A stretch of DNA of 64,000 nt from Bog-532 sp963830385 (GCA_963830385.1 CAWHMD010000008.1:434001-498000); one strand, 5' to 3'; numbered from the stretch's first letter, positions 18,418-28,315 are shown. Notes: a model not told the origin generated them from the sequence alone. Program-made: numbers and translations.

Positions 18418-18430
18418 CCAAGCCGAAGCT

Positions 18431-18557
18431 CGCCCTCGCCCCGCGCCCCGCGCCCGCGAGCCCGCGCCCCGCGCCCCGCGCCCCGCGCCCCGCGCCCGCG
18501 CCCGCGCCCCGCGCCCGCGAGCCCGCGCCCCGCCTCGGGGCGCCTCGCCCCGCCCCG
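18431..18557 (+). repeat. Cytosine-rich tandem minisatellite
   Basis: About 125 bp made almost only of C and G, built from 6-7 bp units of the type CGCCCCG and CGCCCG. A longer block (CGCGAGCCCGCG) occurs twice. It is strongly strand-asymmetric, with C on the + strand, and lies between repeat copies 4 and 5 upstream of argG. Open frames through it are artefacts of composition. Confidence 0.8.
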
Positions 18558-18560
18558 AGT

Positions 18561-18576
18561 GATAACAGCAAGAAGC
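18561..18576 (+). repeat. Dispersed 16-bp repeat, copy 5
   Basis: Exact GATAACAGCAAGAAGC, immediately after the C-rich minisatellite and about 55 bp before the argG operator-like palindrome. Confidence 0.85.
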
Positions 18577-18630
18577 GGGCCGCGAGCCGAGGCTGGTGTT
18601 AACACGGGCGAACTCGTGACGTAACCGGGG

Positions 18631-18660
18631 TGCATGATCATGCAGTCTTATGCATATAAT
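18631..18660 (+). promoter_or_regulatory. argG promoter with ArgR-box-like palindrome
   Basis: TGCATGATCATGCA (18631-18644) is a perfect 14-bp palindrome, followed by a further TGCAT half-site at 18651-18655 that overlaps a consensus -10 hexamer, TATAAT (18655-18660). Actinobacterial arginine boxes are built from TGCAT-type half-sites, so ArgR repression is likely. The -10 lies 7 bp before the GTG at 18668, which predicts a leaderless mRNA. No good -35 is visible. Confidence 0.6.
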
Positions 18661-18667
18661 TTCATTT

Positions 18668-20116
18668 GTGTCCAAGGTACTCAGCTCCCTGCCTGTTGGT
18701 GAACGGGTCGGCATCGCCTTCTCTGGCGGTCTCGACACCTCGGTCGCGGTCGCGTGGATGCGCGAGAAAGGCGCCGTGCCGTGCACCTATACCGCCGACA
18801 TCGGCCAGTACGACGAGCCCGATATCGGCTCGGTGCCGGGCCGGGCCACGGCCTACGGCGCCGAGATCGCGCGGCTGGTCGACTGCCGTGACGCGCTGGT
18901 GGAGGAGGGGCTGGCCGCCCTGGCGTGTGGCGCGTTCCACATTCGGTCCGGTGGCCGTGCCTACTTCAACACCACGCCGCTCGGCCGGGCGGTCACCGGC
19001 ACCCTGCTGGTGCGCGCGATGCTCGAGGACGACGTGCGGATCTGGGGCGACGGCTCCACCTTCAAGGGCAACGACATCGAGCGGTTCTACCGGTACGGCC
19101 TGCTGGCCAACCCCGGGCTGCGGATCTACAAGCCGTGGCTGGACGCCGACTTCTACAGCGAGCTCGGCGGCCGCAAGGAGATGTCGGAGTGGCTGGTCGC
19201 CCACGGGCTGCCGTACCGGGACAGCACCGAGAAGGCCTACTCGACCGACGCGAACATCTGGGGCGCCACCCACGAGGCCAAGTCGCTGGAGCACCTGGAC
19301 AACGGCATCGAGCTCGTCGAGCCGATCATGGGCGCCAAGTTCTGGGAGCCGGCGCTGGAGATCCCGGCCGAGGACGTGACGATCGCGTTCGAGCAGGGCC
19401 GCCCGGTCACCATCAACGGCAAGGAGTTCGCCTCGGCCGTGGACCTGGTGATCGAGGCCAACGCGATCGGCGGGCGGCACGGCCTGGGCATGTCCGACCA
19501 GATCGAGAACCGGATCATCGAGGCCAAGAGCCGCGGCATCTACGAGGCCCCGGGCATGGCCCTGCTGCACGCCGCCTACGAACGGCTGGTCAACGCGATC
19601 CACAACGAGGACACGCTGGCCAGCTACCACAACGAGGGCCGCAAGCTCGGCCGGCTGTTGTACGAGGGCCGCTGGCTGGACCCGCAGGCGCTCATGCTGC
19701 GGGAGTCGCTGCAGCGCTGGGTGGGCACCGCGATCACCGGCGAGGTCACGCTGCGGCTGCGCCGGGGTGAGGACTACTCGGTCCTCGACACCACCGGCCC
19801 GGTGTTCAGCTACCACCCGGACAAGCTGTCGATGGAGCGGGTCGAGGACGCCGCGTTCGGGCCGTCCGACCGCATCGGCCAGCTGACCATGCGCAACCTC
19901 GACATCGCCGACTCCCGTTCCCGGCTTGAGCAGTACGCCGGGCTGGGCATGGTCGGCAGCAGCCACCCGGCTCTCATCGGCGCCGCTCAGGCCGCCTCCA
20001 CCGGGCTGATCGGCGCGATGCCCAAGGGCGGGGCGGCTGCCATCGCCGCCGGCGGCAACGGCGTCGGCGAGGACGAGCTGCTGGACCGGGCGGCCATGGA
20101 GTCCGGCACCGACTGA
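18668..20116 (+). CDS. argG: Argininosuccinate synthase
   Basis: This enzyme of about 482 residues joins citrulline and aspartate with ATP in arginine synthesis. The ATP-binding N-type motif FSGGLDTSVA is near residue 18. TADIGQYDEPD, STFKGNDIERF and the tetramerising C-terminal region fit the longer E. coli-type ArgG, not the roughly 400-residue form usual in streptomycetes. An ATG at 18650 is in frame, but it lies upstream of the TATAAT -10 box, so GTG 18668 (leaderless) is preferred. No ribosome-binding site precedes either start. Flanked on both sides by 16-bp repeat copies. Confidence 0.93.
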   Translation: MSKVLSSLPVGERVGIAFSGGLDTSVAVAWMREKGAVPCTYTADIGQYDEPDIGSVPGRATAYGAEIARLVDCRDALVEEGLAALACGAFHIRSGGRAYFNTTPLGRAVTGTLLVRAMLEDDVRIWGDGSTFKGNDIERFYRYGLLANPGLRIYKPWLDADFYSELGGRKEMSEWLVAHGLPYRDSTEKAYSTDANIWGATHEAKSLEHLDNGIELVEPIMGAKFWEPALEIPAEDVTIAFEQGRPVTINGKEFASAVDLVIEANAIGGRHGLGMSDQIENRIIEAKSRGIYEAPGMALLHAAYERLVNAIHNEDTLASYHNEGRKLGRLLYEGRWLDPQALMLRESLQRWVGTAITGEVTLRLRRGEDYSVLDTTGPVFSYHPDKLSMERVEDAAFGPSDRIGQLTMRNLDIADSRSRLEQYAGLGMVGSSHPALIGAAQAASTGLIGAMPKGGAAAIAAGGNGVGEDELLDRAAMESGTD

Positions 20117-20142
20117 CCTGTGGCCGATGCTCGCAGCAACCT

Positions 20143-20158
20143 GATAACAGCAAGAAGC
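20143..20158 (+). repeat. Dispersed 16-bp repeat, copy 6
   Basis: Exact GATAACAGCAAGAAGC in the 112-bp gap between argG and the methyltransferase gene. Confidence 0.85.
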
Positions 20159-20228
20159 TGCCACGCCGCTGTTTCCTGTCGCGACGCCCGCTCCGTGTGG
20201 TCACCGGCCAGCCGGGTAGGGGACGGCC

Positions 20229-21014
20229 GTGGCGGACAGCAACGGACCCCGACCAGATCAGCCGTTCGACCCGGCCAGCTTTGATCCGGCTGAGTATGGC
20301 CGCCAGGCGGCTCCCGGGTACGACGAGCTGCACACCGCTCTCGACCCGTCGGCCGCGGTAGAGACGCTGGCTGACCTGGCCGGCGGGGGACCGGTGGTGG
20401 AGTTCGGCATCGGCACCGGCCGCCTGGCCCTGCCGCTGGCCGAACGGGGCCTGGTCGTGCACGGCATCGAGGGATCGCCCGACATGGCCGAGCTGCTCAA
20501 GAGAAAACCGGGCGGCCAGGACATCCCGGTGGTGGTGGGTGACTTCGCCAAGGCCACTGCGGGTGATGATTTCCAGCTGGCCTTCCTGGTGTACAACACG
20601 ATCTACGCGCTGCCGTCCCAGGACGCGCAGGTGGACTGCTTCATCAACGCCGCGCGGCAGCTGCGGCCCGGCGGCCGCTTCGTGGTCGAAGCCTGGGTGC
20701 CCGATGTCGGCGCCTTCCGCAACGGCGCCGCGGTCCGGCCCGTGCAGGTTTCGGGCGGTCACGTCGAGCTTGAGGTCGCGAACCTGCACGCCGCGGAGCA
20801 GACCATGCTGACCACCAAGGTCCACCTGTCGGAGCGCGGCATCCGGCTCATTCCGGCCAATCACCGCTACGCCTGGCCCAGCGAGCTGGACCTGATGGCC
20901 CGGATCGCGGGGCTGCGGCTGCGTCACCGGTGGGAGAACTGGCAGCGTGGGCCGTTCCTCGATGCCAGCACGACGCACGTGTCCGTGTGGGAGAAACCCG
21001 CATCCGGAGCCTGA
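20229..21014 (+). CDS. Class I SAM-dependent methyltransferase
   Basis: This is a 261-residue Rossmann-fold methyltransferase. Motif I is VVEFGIGTGRLALPLA near residue 58, followed by the acidic residue in GIEGSPDMAEL and the segment QLRPGGRFVVEAW typical of motif III. The substrate is unknown. GTG 20229 follows a G-rich stretch. It is the first of three same-strand genes (methyltransferase, HDO oxidase, glycosyltransferase) with 33-bp and overlapping junctions, suggesting one pathway. Confidence 0.85.
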   Translation: MADSNGPRPDQPFDPASFDPAEYGRQAAPGYDELHTALDPSAAVETLADLAGGGPVVEFGIGTGRLALPLAERGLVVHGIEGSPDMAELLKRKPGGQDIPVVVGDFAKATAGDDFQLAFLVYNTIYALPSQDAQVDCFINAARQLRPGGRFVVEAWVPDVGAFRNGAAVRPVQVSGGHVELEVANLHAAEQTMLTTKVHLSERGIRLIPANHRYAWPSELDLMARIAGLRLRHRWENWQRGPFLDASTTHVSVWEKPASGA

Positions 21015-21047
21015 AGATCAATCTGAGCCAGATCGCGTGTCACTGCC

Positions 21048-22115
21048 TTGCGGCTGGGTAGCGCGCTGCGAGTGGAAATACCGACGGCACGCGGCCAGCT
21101 GAGCGCCTGGCTGGCTTCCACCCTGCACCATGATCCGGCGGGGATGCCCGCCGACGGCGCGCCCGTACCGCGGCCCGCGCCAGTCCCCGGATCCGCGCCG
21201 GATCCGGCCGGCCCGGTGTGGGAGGACGAGGACCTGCAGCTAGCGCTGTGGTGCTGTTATGAACTGCACTACCGCGGCTTCGACGACGTGGACGAGGACT
21301 GGGAATGGCACCCGGCCATCGTGGCCTTCCGCCGGTCCCTGGAACGGCGGTGGCTGGCCGGGCTGCGCGGCCTGGCCGGGGAAATGGCCGACATCCCGGC
21401 CGCGCGGGTCCCGGGTGCCCTGATCGACCTGGCCGGCCGCCCGGGCGGCCCGGACCTGGCCGCCCACCTGGCCCGGACCGCTGACCGGGGCCAGTTCGCC
21501 GAATACCTGATGCACCGGTCGGTGTACCAGCTCAAGGAAGCCGACCCGCACAGTTTCGGGATCCCGCGGCTGGACGGCTCGGTCAAGACCGCCCTGGTCG
21601 AGATCCAGGCCGACGAGTACGGCGGCGGCCGGCCGGAGCGGATGCATGCCGAGCTGTTCCGGGCCACGATGGGCTGGCTCGGCCTGAACGACGAATACGG
21701 GCACTACGTCCCTGCTGTCCCGGCCGTGACCCTGGCCGTCAGCAACCTCATGTCGATGTTCGCGCTGAACCGCCGGTGGCTGGGTGCCCTGCTGGGGCAC
21801 CTGGCGGCACTGGAGCTGACCTCGACCGGGCCGAACCGGCGGTACTCGGCGGCCGCCCGGCGGCTGGGCGCCGACGAGCTGGCACGCCGCTATTTCGATG
21901 AACATGTGGAAGCCGATGCCGTGCATGAGCAGATCGCCGTCCACGACCTGTGCGGCGGTTACGCGGCACGGCGGCCGGCCGCGGCGGCGGACATCATGTT
22001 CGGAGCTTCGTGCTGCCTCGCGCTGGATGATGCGCTGGCCGCCCATCTGCTGTCCTGCTGGCACGCCGGACAGCCGTCCTTGCGGCCGGCCGCCGAGCCA
22101 GCGCCGATCCCATGA
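21048..22115 (+). CDS. Heme-oxygenase-like diiron oxidase (iron-containing redox enzyme family)
   Basis: This 355-residue helical protein belongs to the HDO superfamily. ELHYRGF (about 72-78) is typical of the group. A complete set of candidate iron ligands is seen: E164, E190, H200, then H286-x3-D290-x2-H293. The E-x9-H and HxxxDxxH spacing agrees with characterised members such as SznF, which N-hydroxylates an arginine derivative. Expected role: O2-dependent N-oxygenation, desaturation or C-C cleavage of an amino-acid-like substrate. TTG 21048 is the longest start; GTG 21072 is also possible. The stop overlaps the glycosyltransferase start (ATGA). Confidence 0.83.
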   Translation: MRLGSALRVEIPTARGQLSAWLASTLHHDPAGMPADGAPVPRPAPVPGSAPDPAGPVWEDEDLQLALWCCYELHYRGFDDVDEDWEWHPAIVAFRRSLERRWLAGLRGLAGEMADIPAARVPGALIDLAGRPGGPDLAAHLARTADRGQFAEYLMHRSVYQLKEADPHSFGIPRLDGSVKTALVEIQADEYGGGRPERMHAELFRATMGWLGLNDEYGHYVPAVPAVTLAVSNLMSMFALNRRWLGALLGHLAALELTSTGPNRRYSAAARRLGADELARRYFDEHVEADAVHEQIAVHDLCGGYAARRPAAAADIMFGASCCLALDDALAAHLLSCWHAGQPSLRPAAEPAPIP

Positions 22116-23170
22116 CGGCGGATGCCGCGCACGCTGGCGAAGCCGGCCGCCCCTGCTACCTGCTGCCGCTGCGGTGGCAGCAGGACGGCCCCGGGCTAGC
22201 CGAACTGACCGGTTATCTGCAGGCGATCAGCGCGCGATGCGAAGTGCTGATCGTCGACGGTTCGCCGTCCCCGCTCTTCGCGCGCCACCACCGTTGCTGG
22301 GACTCGTTCGCCCGGCATATTCCCCCGGACCCCGGCCTGACGTACCTCAACGGCAAAGTCAACGGCGTCATCACCGGCATGCGGGCGACTGCCGCCGAGC
22401 GCGTCATCATCGCTGATGACGACGTCCGCTACGACGACAGGTCGCTCACGAGCGCGCTGGCGCTGCTGGACGGTGCGGACATCGTGGTGCCGCAGAACTA
22501 CTACGACCCGCTGCCCTGGCATGCGGCGTGGGACAGTGCCAGGATCCTCATCAACCGCGGGCTCGGCATGGATTACCCGGGCACGCTGCCGGTCCGCCGG
22601 GCCGCGTTCCTGACGGCGGGCTGTTACGACGGCGATGTGCTGTTCGAGAACCTGGAACTGATGCGCACGCTGCAAGCCAGCGGTGCACGGCTGGCTCGTG
22701 CTCCCCATGTCCTGGTGCGGCGGATCCCTCCGGACTTCAGCCATTTCACCGGGCAGCGGGTCCGGCAGGCCTACGACAGCCTCGCCCAGCCGCTGCGGCT
22801 GGCCGTTGAGCTGACCTTGTTGCCGACGGCCGGATTCGCCGCTCTGAGCAGGCGTTACGGTGTGCTCGGCGGCGCTGCTGGCCTGACGGTCGCACTGGCC
22901 GAAGCCGGCCGACGGCGGCACGGGGGAACGGCGGTCTTTCCCTGGTATGTGTCGCTGCTGGCGCCGGCTTGGGTGGCCGAGCGGTCAGTGTGCAGCTGGC
23001 TCGCCCTGTGGTGGCGGCTCGGCGGCGGCGTCCGCTACGCAGGCCAGCGGCTGCCCCGCAGCGCCACCTCCGTCGGCAGGCTCCGCTCCCGGGCGCACGC
23101 TCTCGGCGCGTCCAGAAGCCCGGAATCCGGTCCGGGTGTGCGAGCCGTCGCAGAACGGCTTCAGGCCTGA
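22112..23170 (+). CDS. GT2-type glycosyltransferase
   Basis: This 352-residue GT-A-fold enzyme has the metal/sugar-nucleotide motif ADDDVRYD at about 105-112. The N-terminal strand YLLPLRW and later LVRRIPPDFSHFTGQRVRQAYDSLAQP fit family 2-like transferases. A hydrophobic stretch (about 225-300) suggests membrane association. It is translationally coupled to the HDO oxidase. The last 62 codons overlap, tail to tail, the opposite-strand CDGSH gene, an unusually long overlap. Confidence 0.75.
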   Translation: MTADAAHAGEAGRPCYLLPLRWQQDGPGLAELTGYLQAISARCEVLIVDGSPSPLFARHHRCWDSFARHIPPDPGLTYLNGKVNGVITGMRATAAERVIIADDDVRYDDRSLTSALALLDGADIVVPQNYYDPLPWHAAWDSARILINRGLGMDYPGTLPVRRAAFLTAGCYDGDVLFENLELMRTLQASGARLARAPHVLVRRIPPDFSHFTGQRVRQAYDSLAQPLRLAVELTLLPTAGFAALSRRYGVLGGAAGLTVALAEAGRRRHGGTAVFPWYVSLLAPAWVAERSVCSWLALWWRLGGGVRYAGQRLPRSATSVGRLRSRAHALGASRSPESGPGVRAVAERLQA

Positions 23171-23377
23171 CCGGCCGCACCGGCACAGTGCGACGGTCCG
23201 CCGGCCGGCCGGGATTACCTGGCCGTCCTGCGCGGTGATGACGAACCGGCCGCGCAGGATCAGCGGGCCGTTCTCGTACAAGGTCACCACCGCGTCGGCG
23301 GTGTCCCGCTGATTCACCGGTGCGATGCCTGCGGTCGTGGCCTCAGCTGGGCGTTGCGCGGTTCCCGGTTCTTCCAC
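22985..23377 (-). CDS. CDGSH iron-sulfur domain protein (mitoNEET type)
   Basis: A small [2Fe-2S] protein. C65, C67, C76 and H80 form the full motif C-x-C-x2-S-x3-P-x-C-D-G-S-H, which binds the cluster through three Cys and one His. The domain core spans about 30-85. The remaining 45 residues are low-complexity and overlap the 3' end of the glycosyltransferase by 186 bp, so the natural protein may end earlier or a frameshift may be present. GTG 23377 is the listed start and lacks a clear ribosome-binding site. Proximity to the HDO oxidase suggests an electron or iron-sulfur role for that enzyme. Confidence 0.78.
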   Translation of the reverse strand: MEEPGTAQRPAEATTAGIAPVNQRDTADAVVTLYENGPLILRGRFVITAQDGQVIPAGRRTVALCRCGRSGLKPFCDGSHTRTGFRASGRAESVRPGAEPADGGGAAGQPLACVADAAAEPPPQGEPAAH

Positions 23378-23556
23378 TGGCGGACGCTACCCGGGCCATG
23401 CGGGCTCACACCGTCCTGGGGGTGTACCTGAGCTAGGAAGATTCGGTCCTTCGGTGCCGTCGCCGGCTGCATGTTCCCGATTCCAATGGGCAGCGGCCGC
23501 GACCCGGGTGATCGAGCGGTTGCTTGCCCGGTGCGGACCAAGAGGCGAGGAATCTT

Positions 23557-23829
23557 ATGACCACAAGCGACGACGGCGCCAACTCTCACTTGTCCGAGCT
23601 GATCGGCGAGTGCCGGCGCGTACCGCACCTCACTGCGTATCCCGCCGCCGGCGGCAAAGTCTGCCTCGTCCTGGATGGGCGCCTGGGCCTGGAGCTCCCG
23701 GAAGCGTATGCCTGCGCGCTCATCCCGTTCATCGCCGACTGCGTCGACGCCGCCCTGGGACGGCGAACGCATGCGTCCCCCGGCCAGGACGTCATGGGAA
23801 ACACCCCCGTTGCCGGCGACGAACCGTAG
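23557..23829 (+). CDS. Small hypothetical protein
   Basis: This is a 90-residue protein starting at ATG 23557 behind a GAGGCGAGG ribosome-binding site. The sequence reads as folded protein (GKVCLVLDGRLGLELPEAY, then ACALIPFIADCVDAALG), without membrane segments or a recognised domain. It may belong with the HDO/glycosyltransferase group by position. Function unknown. Confidence 0.6.
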   Translation: MTTSDDGANSHLSELIGECRRVPHLTAYPAAGGKVCLVLDGRLGLELPEAYACALIPFIADCVDAALGRRTHASPGQDVMGNTPVAGDEP

Positions 23830-23858
23830 GCGATGGGCGGCCGGGCCATTTCCCAGCT

Positions 23859-23874
23859 GATAACAGCAAGAAGC
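23859..23874 (+). repeat. Dispersed 16-bp repeat, copy 7
   Basis: Exact GATAACAGCAAGAAGC between two small hypothetical genes, 10 bp before a possible GTG start. Confidence 0.85.
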
Positions 23875-23883
23875 GGGCTGGCC

Positions 23884-24126
23884 GTGCTCAAGGTGGCGCT
23901 GCCGCCGGTCAACGGGTTCGCCCCGTTCGGGCAGGAGCTGCGGGTGCTGCGGCTGGCGGACGGCGACCCGTACGTGGCGCTGCTGCGGTTCGACCTGACC
24001 CGCCAGGCCATGCTGCTGGAACGGCTGGGCGAACCGCTGAGCGGCCTCGGCTGGCCGGTCGCGCAGCAGCTGGACGCGGCCACCAGCAGGAGGCAGAAGC
24101 CTTCCTGGCCGTGGCAGCCAAGCTGA
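23884..24126 (+). CDS. Small hypothetical protein or gene remnant
   Basis: A protein-like frame (VLKVALPPVNGFAPFGQELRV, then PYVALLRFDLTRQAMLLERLG) of 80 codons. An ATG at 23833 is in frame but would translate the 16-bp repeat as ITARS; GTG 23884 begins just after the repeat. No clear ribosome-binding site and no recognised family, so it may be the 3' remnant of a larger gene. Confidence 0.4.
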   Translation: MLKVALPPVNGFAPFGQELRVLRLADGDPYVALLRFDLTRQAMLLERLGEPLSGLGWPVAQQLDAATSRRQKPSWPWQPS

Positions 24127-24168
24127 CCGCACCGGCTTAACCGGGACGGATCGCAACCCAGCCAAGGT

Positions 24169-24184
24169 GATAACAGCAAGAAGC
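24169..24184 (+). repeat. Dispersed 16-bp repeat, copy 8
   Basis: Exact GATAACAGCAAGAAGC, 310 bp after copy 7, in the 208-bp gap before the VOC gene. It is the last copy seen in the window. Confidence 0.85.
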
Positions 24185-24334
24185 GTTCGCGACATCCATT
24201 CGGGCCAAGAACTTCAAAGACCCTCGCCAGGCACCGGGGGCAAACTCGGCAGGAATGGAGAAGCGCTCCTGACCGGATCGCTTCTAGCCTGGTCAGCGTA
24301 GGTAGAACCGCTGATACGACCCGGAGGAGCGACG

Positions 24335-24694
24335 ATGGCTGACTCGGCCAACGAGGGCATCAAGACCGTGCTGCATCCTGTTTCTGACGTGGCTAAGGCC
24401 AAGCCCGTCTACACCGCGCTGCTGGGGGTGGAGCCGGCCGCCGACGCGCCGTACTACGTCGGGTACGACTTCGCCGGGCAGCACATCGGGCTGGTGCCGA
24501 ACGGGGCTCAGCAGGGGATGACCTCGCCGGTGGCGTACTGGCACGTCACCGACATCAACGAGAAGCTGGCGGAGGTCACCGCGGCCGGTGCGGTGGTCAA
24601 GGAGGCGCCGCACGACGTAGGGGGCGGCCGCCTGGTCGGCACGTTCACCGACCCGGACGGCAACGTGCTCGGGCTGCTCCAGGATCCCCAGTAG
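24335..24694 (+). CDS. VOC-superfamily (glyoxalase/bleomycin-resistance-like) protein
   Basis: This is a 119-residue single-domain VOC protein with the paired beta-alpha-beta-beta-beta modules: VSDVAKAKPVYTALLGVEP at the start and FTDPDGNVLGLLQDP at the end. The family covers glyoxalases, dioxygenases and antibiotic-binding proteins; no subfamily can be chosen. ATG 24335 follows a GGAGG site at good spacing. Confidence 0.88.
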   Translation: MADSANEGIKTVLHPVSDVAKAKPVYTALLGVEPAADAPYYVGYDFAGQHIGLVPNGAQQGMTSPVAYWHVTDINEKLAEVTAAGAVVKEAPHDVGGGRLVGTFTDPDGNVLGLLQDPQ

Positions 24695-24710
24695 CGCGCC
24701 CGGGCCTGCT

Positions 24711-25259
24711 TCAGCCCGCCCCGGCCTCGCGGGTCAGGGCGTCGGCCGGCAGTACGGCGCCGGCCGACGCCGCCGCCCGGCGGGCGCGGACGGCCAGGAT
24801 CGCGGTGCGGCCGAGCAGCATCGCGATCGACACGAAGATCAGGCTGTCGGTCAGCGCGCCGACGGTGACGTGGCTGGCCACCAGCCAGCTGCCCAGCGGC
24901 CGGCTGAACAGGTGGCTGGCGCCGTAGGTGAAGAAGATCCGGCCGGCCGTGACCGCCGCCCACACCGCCGCGTACGGCCAGCCCGCCCAGGAGACCGGCT
25001 GGCGGGCCTGGCCGTCGTAGCTGACCCGGAGCAGCGACCCGGCCAGGGCGCCGAGCAGGGCCCCCGTGGCCAGCCCGGCTAGCTCCAGCAGCAGCCCGTC
25101 GCCGGTCGAGGCGGCGCCCTTGAAGAAAAACGGGATGATCACGGCGGCGGCGATCACCGGGCGCAGCAGCCGCATCGGGGTGATTTTGCGGCGACCCAGG
25201 TCAGCGGCTAGAACAATGGCCAGGATGACCAGGTTGAGGATCCAGACGCTCACGTCCAC
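24711..25259 (-). CDS. Integral membrane protein of unknown function
   Basis: This is a 182-residue protein with about five hydrophobic segments (first ILNLVILAIVLAADL; others at AAAVIIPFFF and ATGALLGALAGSLL) and an alanine/arginine-rich tail. It resembles small actinobacterial DUF1453-like membrane proteins, but the assignment is weak. It is divergent from the PadR gene across a 66-bp gap with an inverted repeat. Confidence 0.65.
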   Translation of the reverse strand: MDVSVWILNLVILAIVLAADLGRRKITPMRLLRPVIAAAVIIPFFFKGAASTGDGLLLELAGLATGALLGALAGSLLRVSYDGQARQPVSWAGWPYAAVWAAVTAGRIFFTYGASHLFSRPLGSWLVASHVTVGALTDSLIFVSIAMLLGRTAILAVRARRAAASAGAVLPADALTREAGAG

Positions 25260-25284
25260 CAGCGTGCTCCTATCGTGGGCCCCT

Positions 25285-25301
25285 GACCTAGGCTATAGGT
25301 C
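25285..25301. promoter_or_regulatory. Inverted repeat in the PadR divergent promoter
   Basis: GACCTA-GGCTA-TAGGTC has perfect 6-bp arms and lies 24 bp before the PadR start, so it could be the autoregulatory operator and also control the divergent membrane gene. It does not follow the ATGT-N8-ACAT pattern of some PadR boxes. Confidence 0.5.
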
Positions 25302-25325
25302 GAAACGACCCATTGGAAGCACCAG

Positions 25326-25963
25326 ATGACGACACCCCGGCCCGCCAGCCAGCCGCCGGCCCGGAACCGGCCGCTGACCGACTTCGAGCAGGTGCTGCTG
25401 GGCGTGATCATCCAGGAGCCGCGGTCGGCCTACGGGCTGAAGAAGATGTTCAACAGCTCGCCGGCCAGCGTGTACCAGCCGAGCCCGGGGGCGCTGCACC
25501 CGGCCCTGCGGCGGCTGGAGCAGCGCGGCCTGCTCCGGGCCGAGCAGCAGGTGTCGAGCGGACGGCGGGAGCTGCGGCTGTACCGGGGTACCGCGGCGGG
25601 CGTCGCCGAGCACCGGGACTGGCTCCGCCGGCCGGTGAACCCGGGTACGGTCGGGTCTGACCTGGGACTGCACCTGATGCGGTTCGCGCTGATGGACGGC
25701 CAGCTGGCACGGCCCGAGGTGCTGGCGTTCCTGGACGGCCTGGCCCGGGCGCTCAGCGGCTTCGTCGAGCGCATGGAGAAGCTGGTGGCGGCCGGGACGC
25801 TGCCGAACCAGCACGCCGAGCTGGCCGTCGGGCACGGCATCGCCATCCACCGCGCGAGCCTGGAGTGGGCCCGTTCGGCCCGCGCCACGCTGGCCGGGAA
25901 CCAGCAGGCCGGGAACCAGCAGGCCGGAAGCGAGCAGGCCGAGACCGAGCAGATGGAGACACC

Positions 25964-25967
<4 letters not shown>
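25326..25967 (+). CDS. PadR-family transcriptional regulator
   Basis: This 213-residue regulator has the PadR winged helix (LTDFEQVLLGVIIQEPRSAYGL, GALHPALRRLEQRGLL) followed by a helical dimerisation region typical of the longer PadR group. The C-terminal 25 residues come from four 15-bp repeat units (AGNQQ-type). Its stop overlaps the start of the UvrA-like gene (ATGA), so it probably represses its own operon and responds to a drug or other ligand. Confidence 0.88.
25893..25952 (+). repeat. Four tandem 15-bp units in the PadR 3' end
   Basis: GCCGGGAACCAGCAG occurs twice exactly, then twice in diverged form (the last GCCGAGACCGAGCAG). In frame it encodes the glutamine-rich AGNQQ / AGSEQ / AETEQ tail, suggesting recent in-frame slippage expansion. 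Confidence 0.8.
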
Positions 25968-28312
<2,345 letters not shown>

Positions 28313-28315
28313 ACC

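Noticed and set aside
16918..18576. CRISPR array formed by the regularly spaced repeats
   Set aside because: Repeats are only 16 bp, copies are few, spacing continues irregularly for kilobases and no cas gene is present.
18334..18786. Several ORFs through the C-rich region near argG
   Set aside because: They arise from the low-complexity repeat and the 16-bp repeat (read as ASCCY or LLAVIT) and have no start signals.
25865..25963. Upstream extension of the UvrA-like protein
   Set aside because: Encodes a repetitive AGREP string out of frame with the PadR tail; ATG 25964 with ATGA overlap is the natural start.
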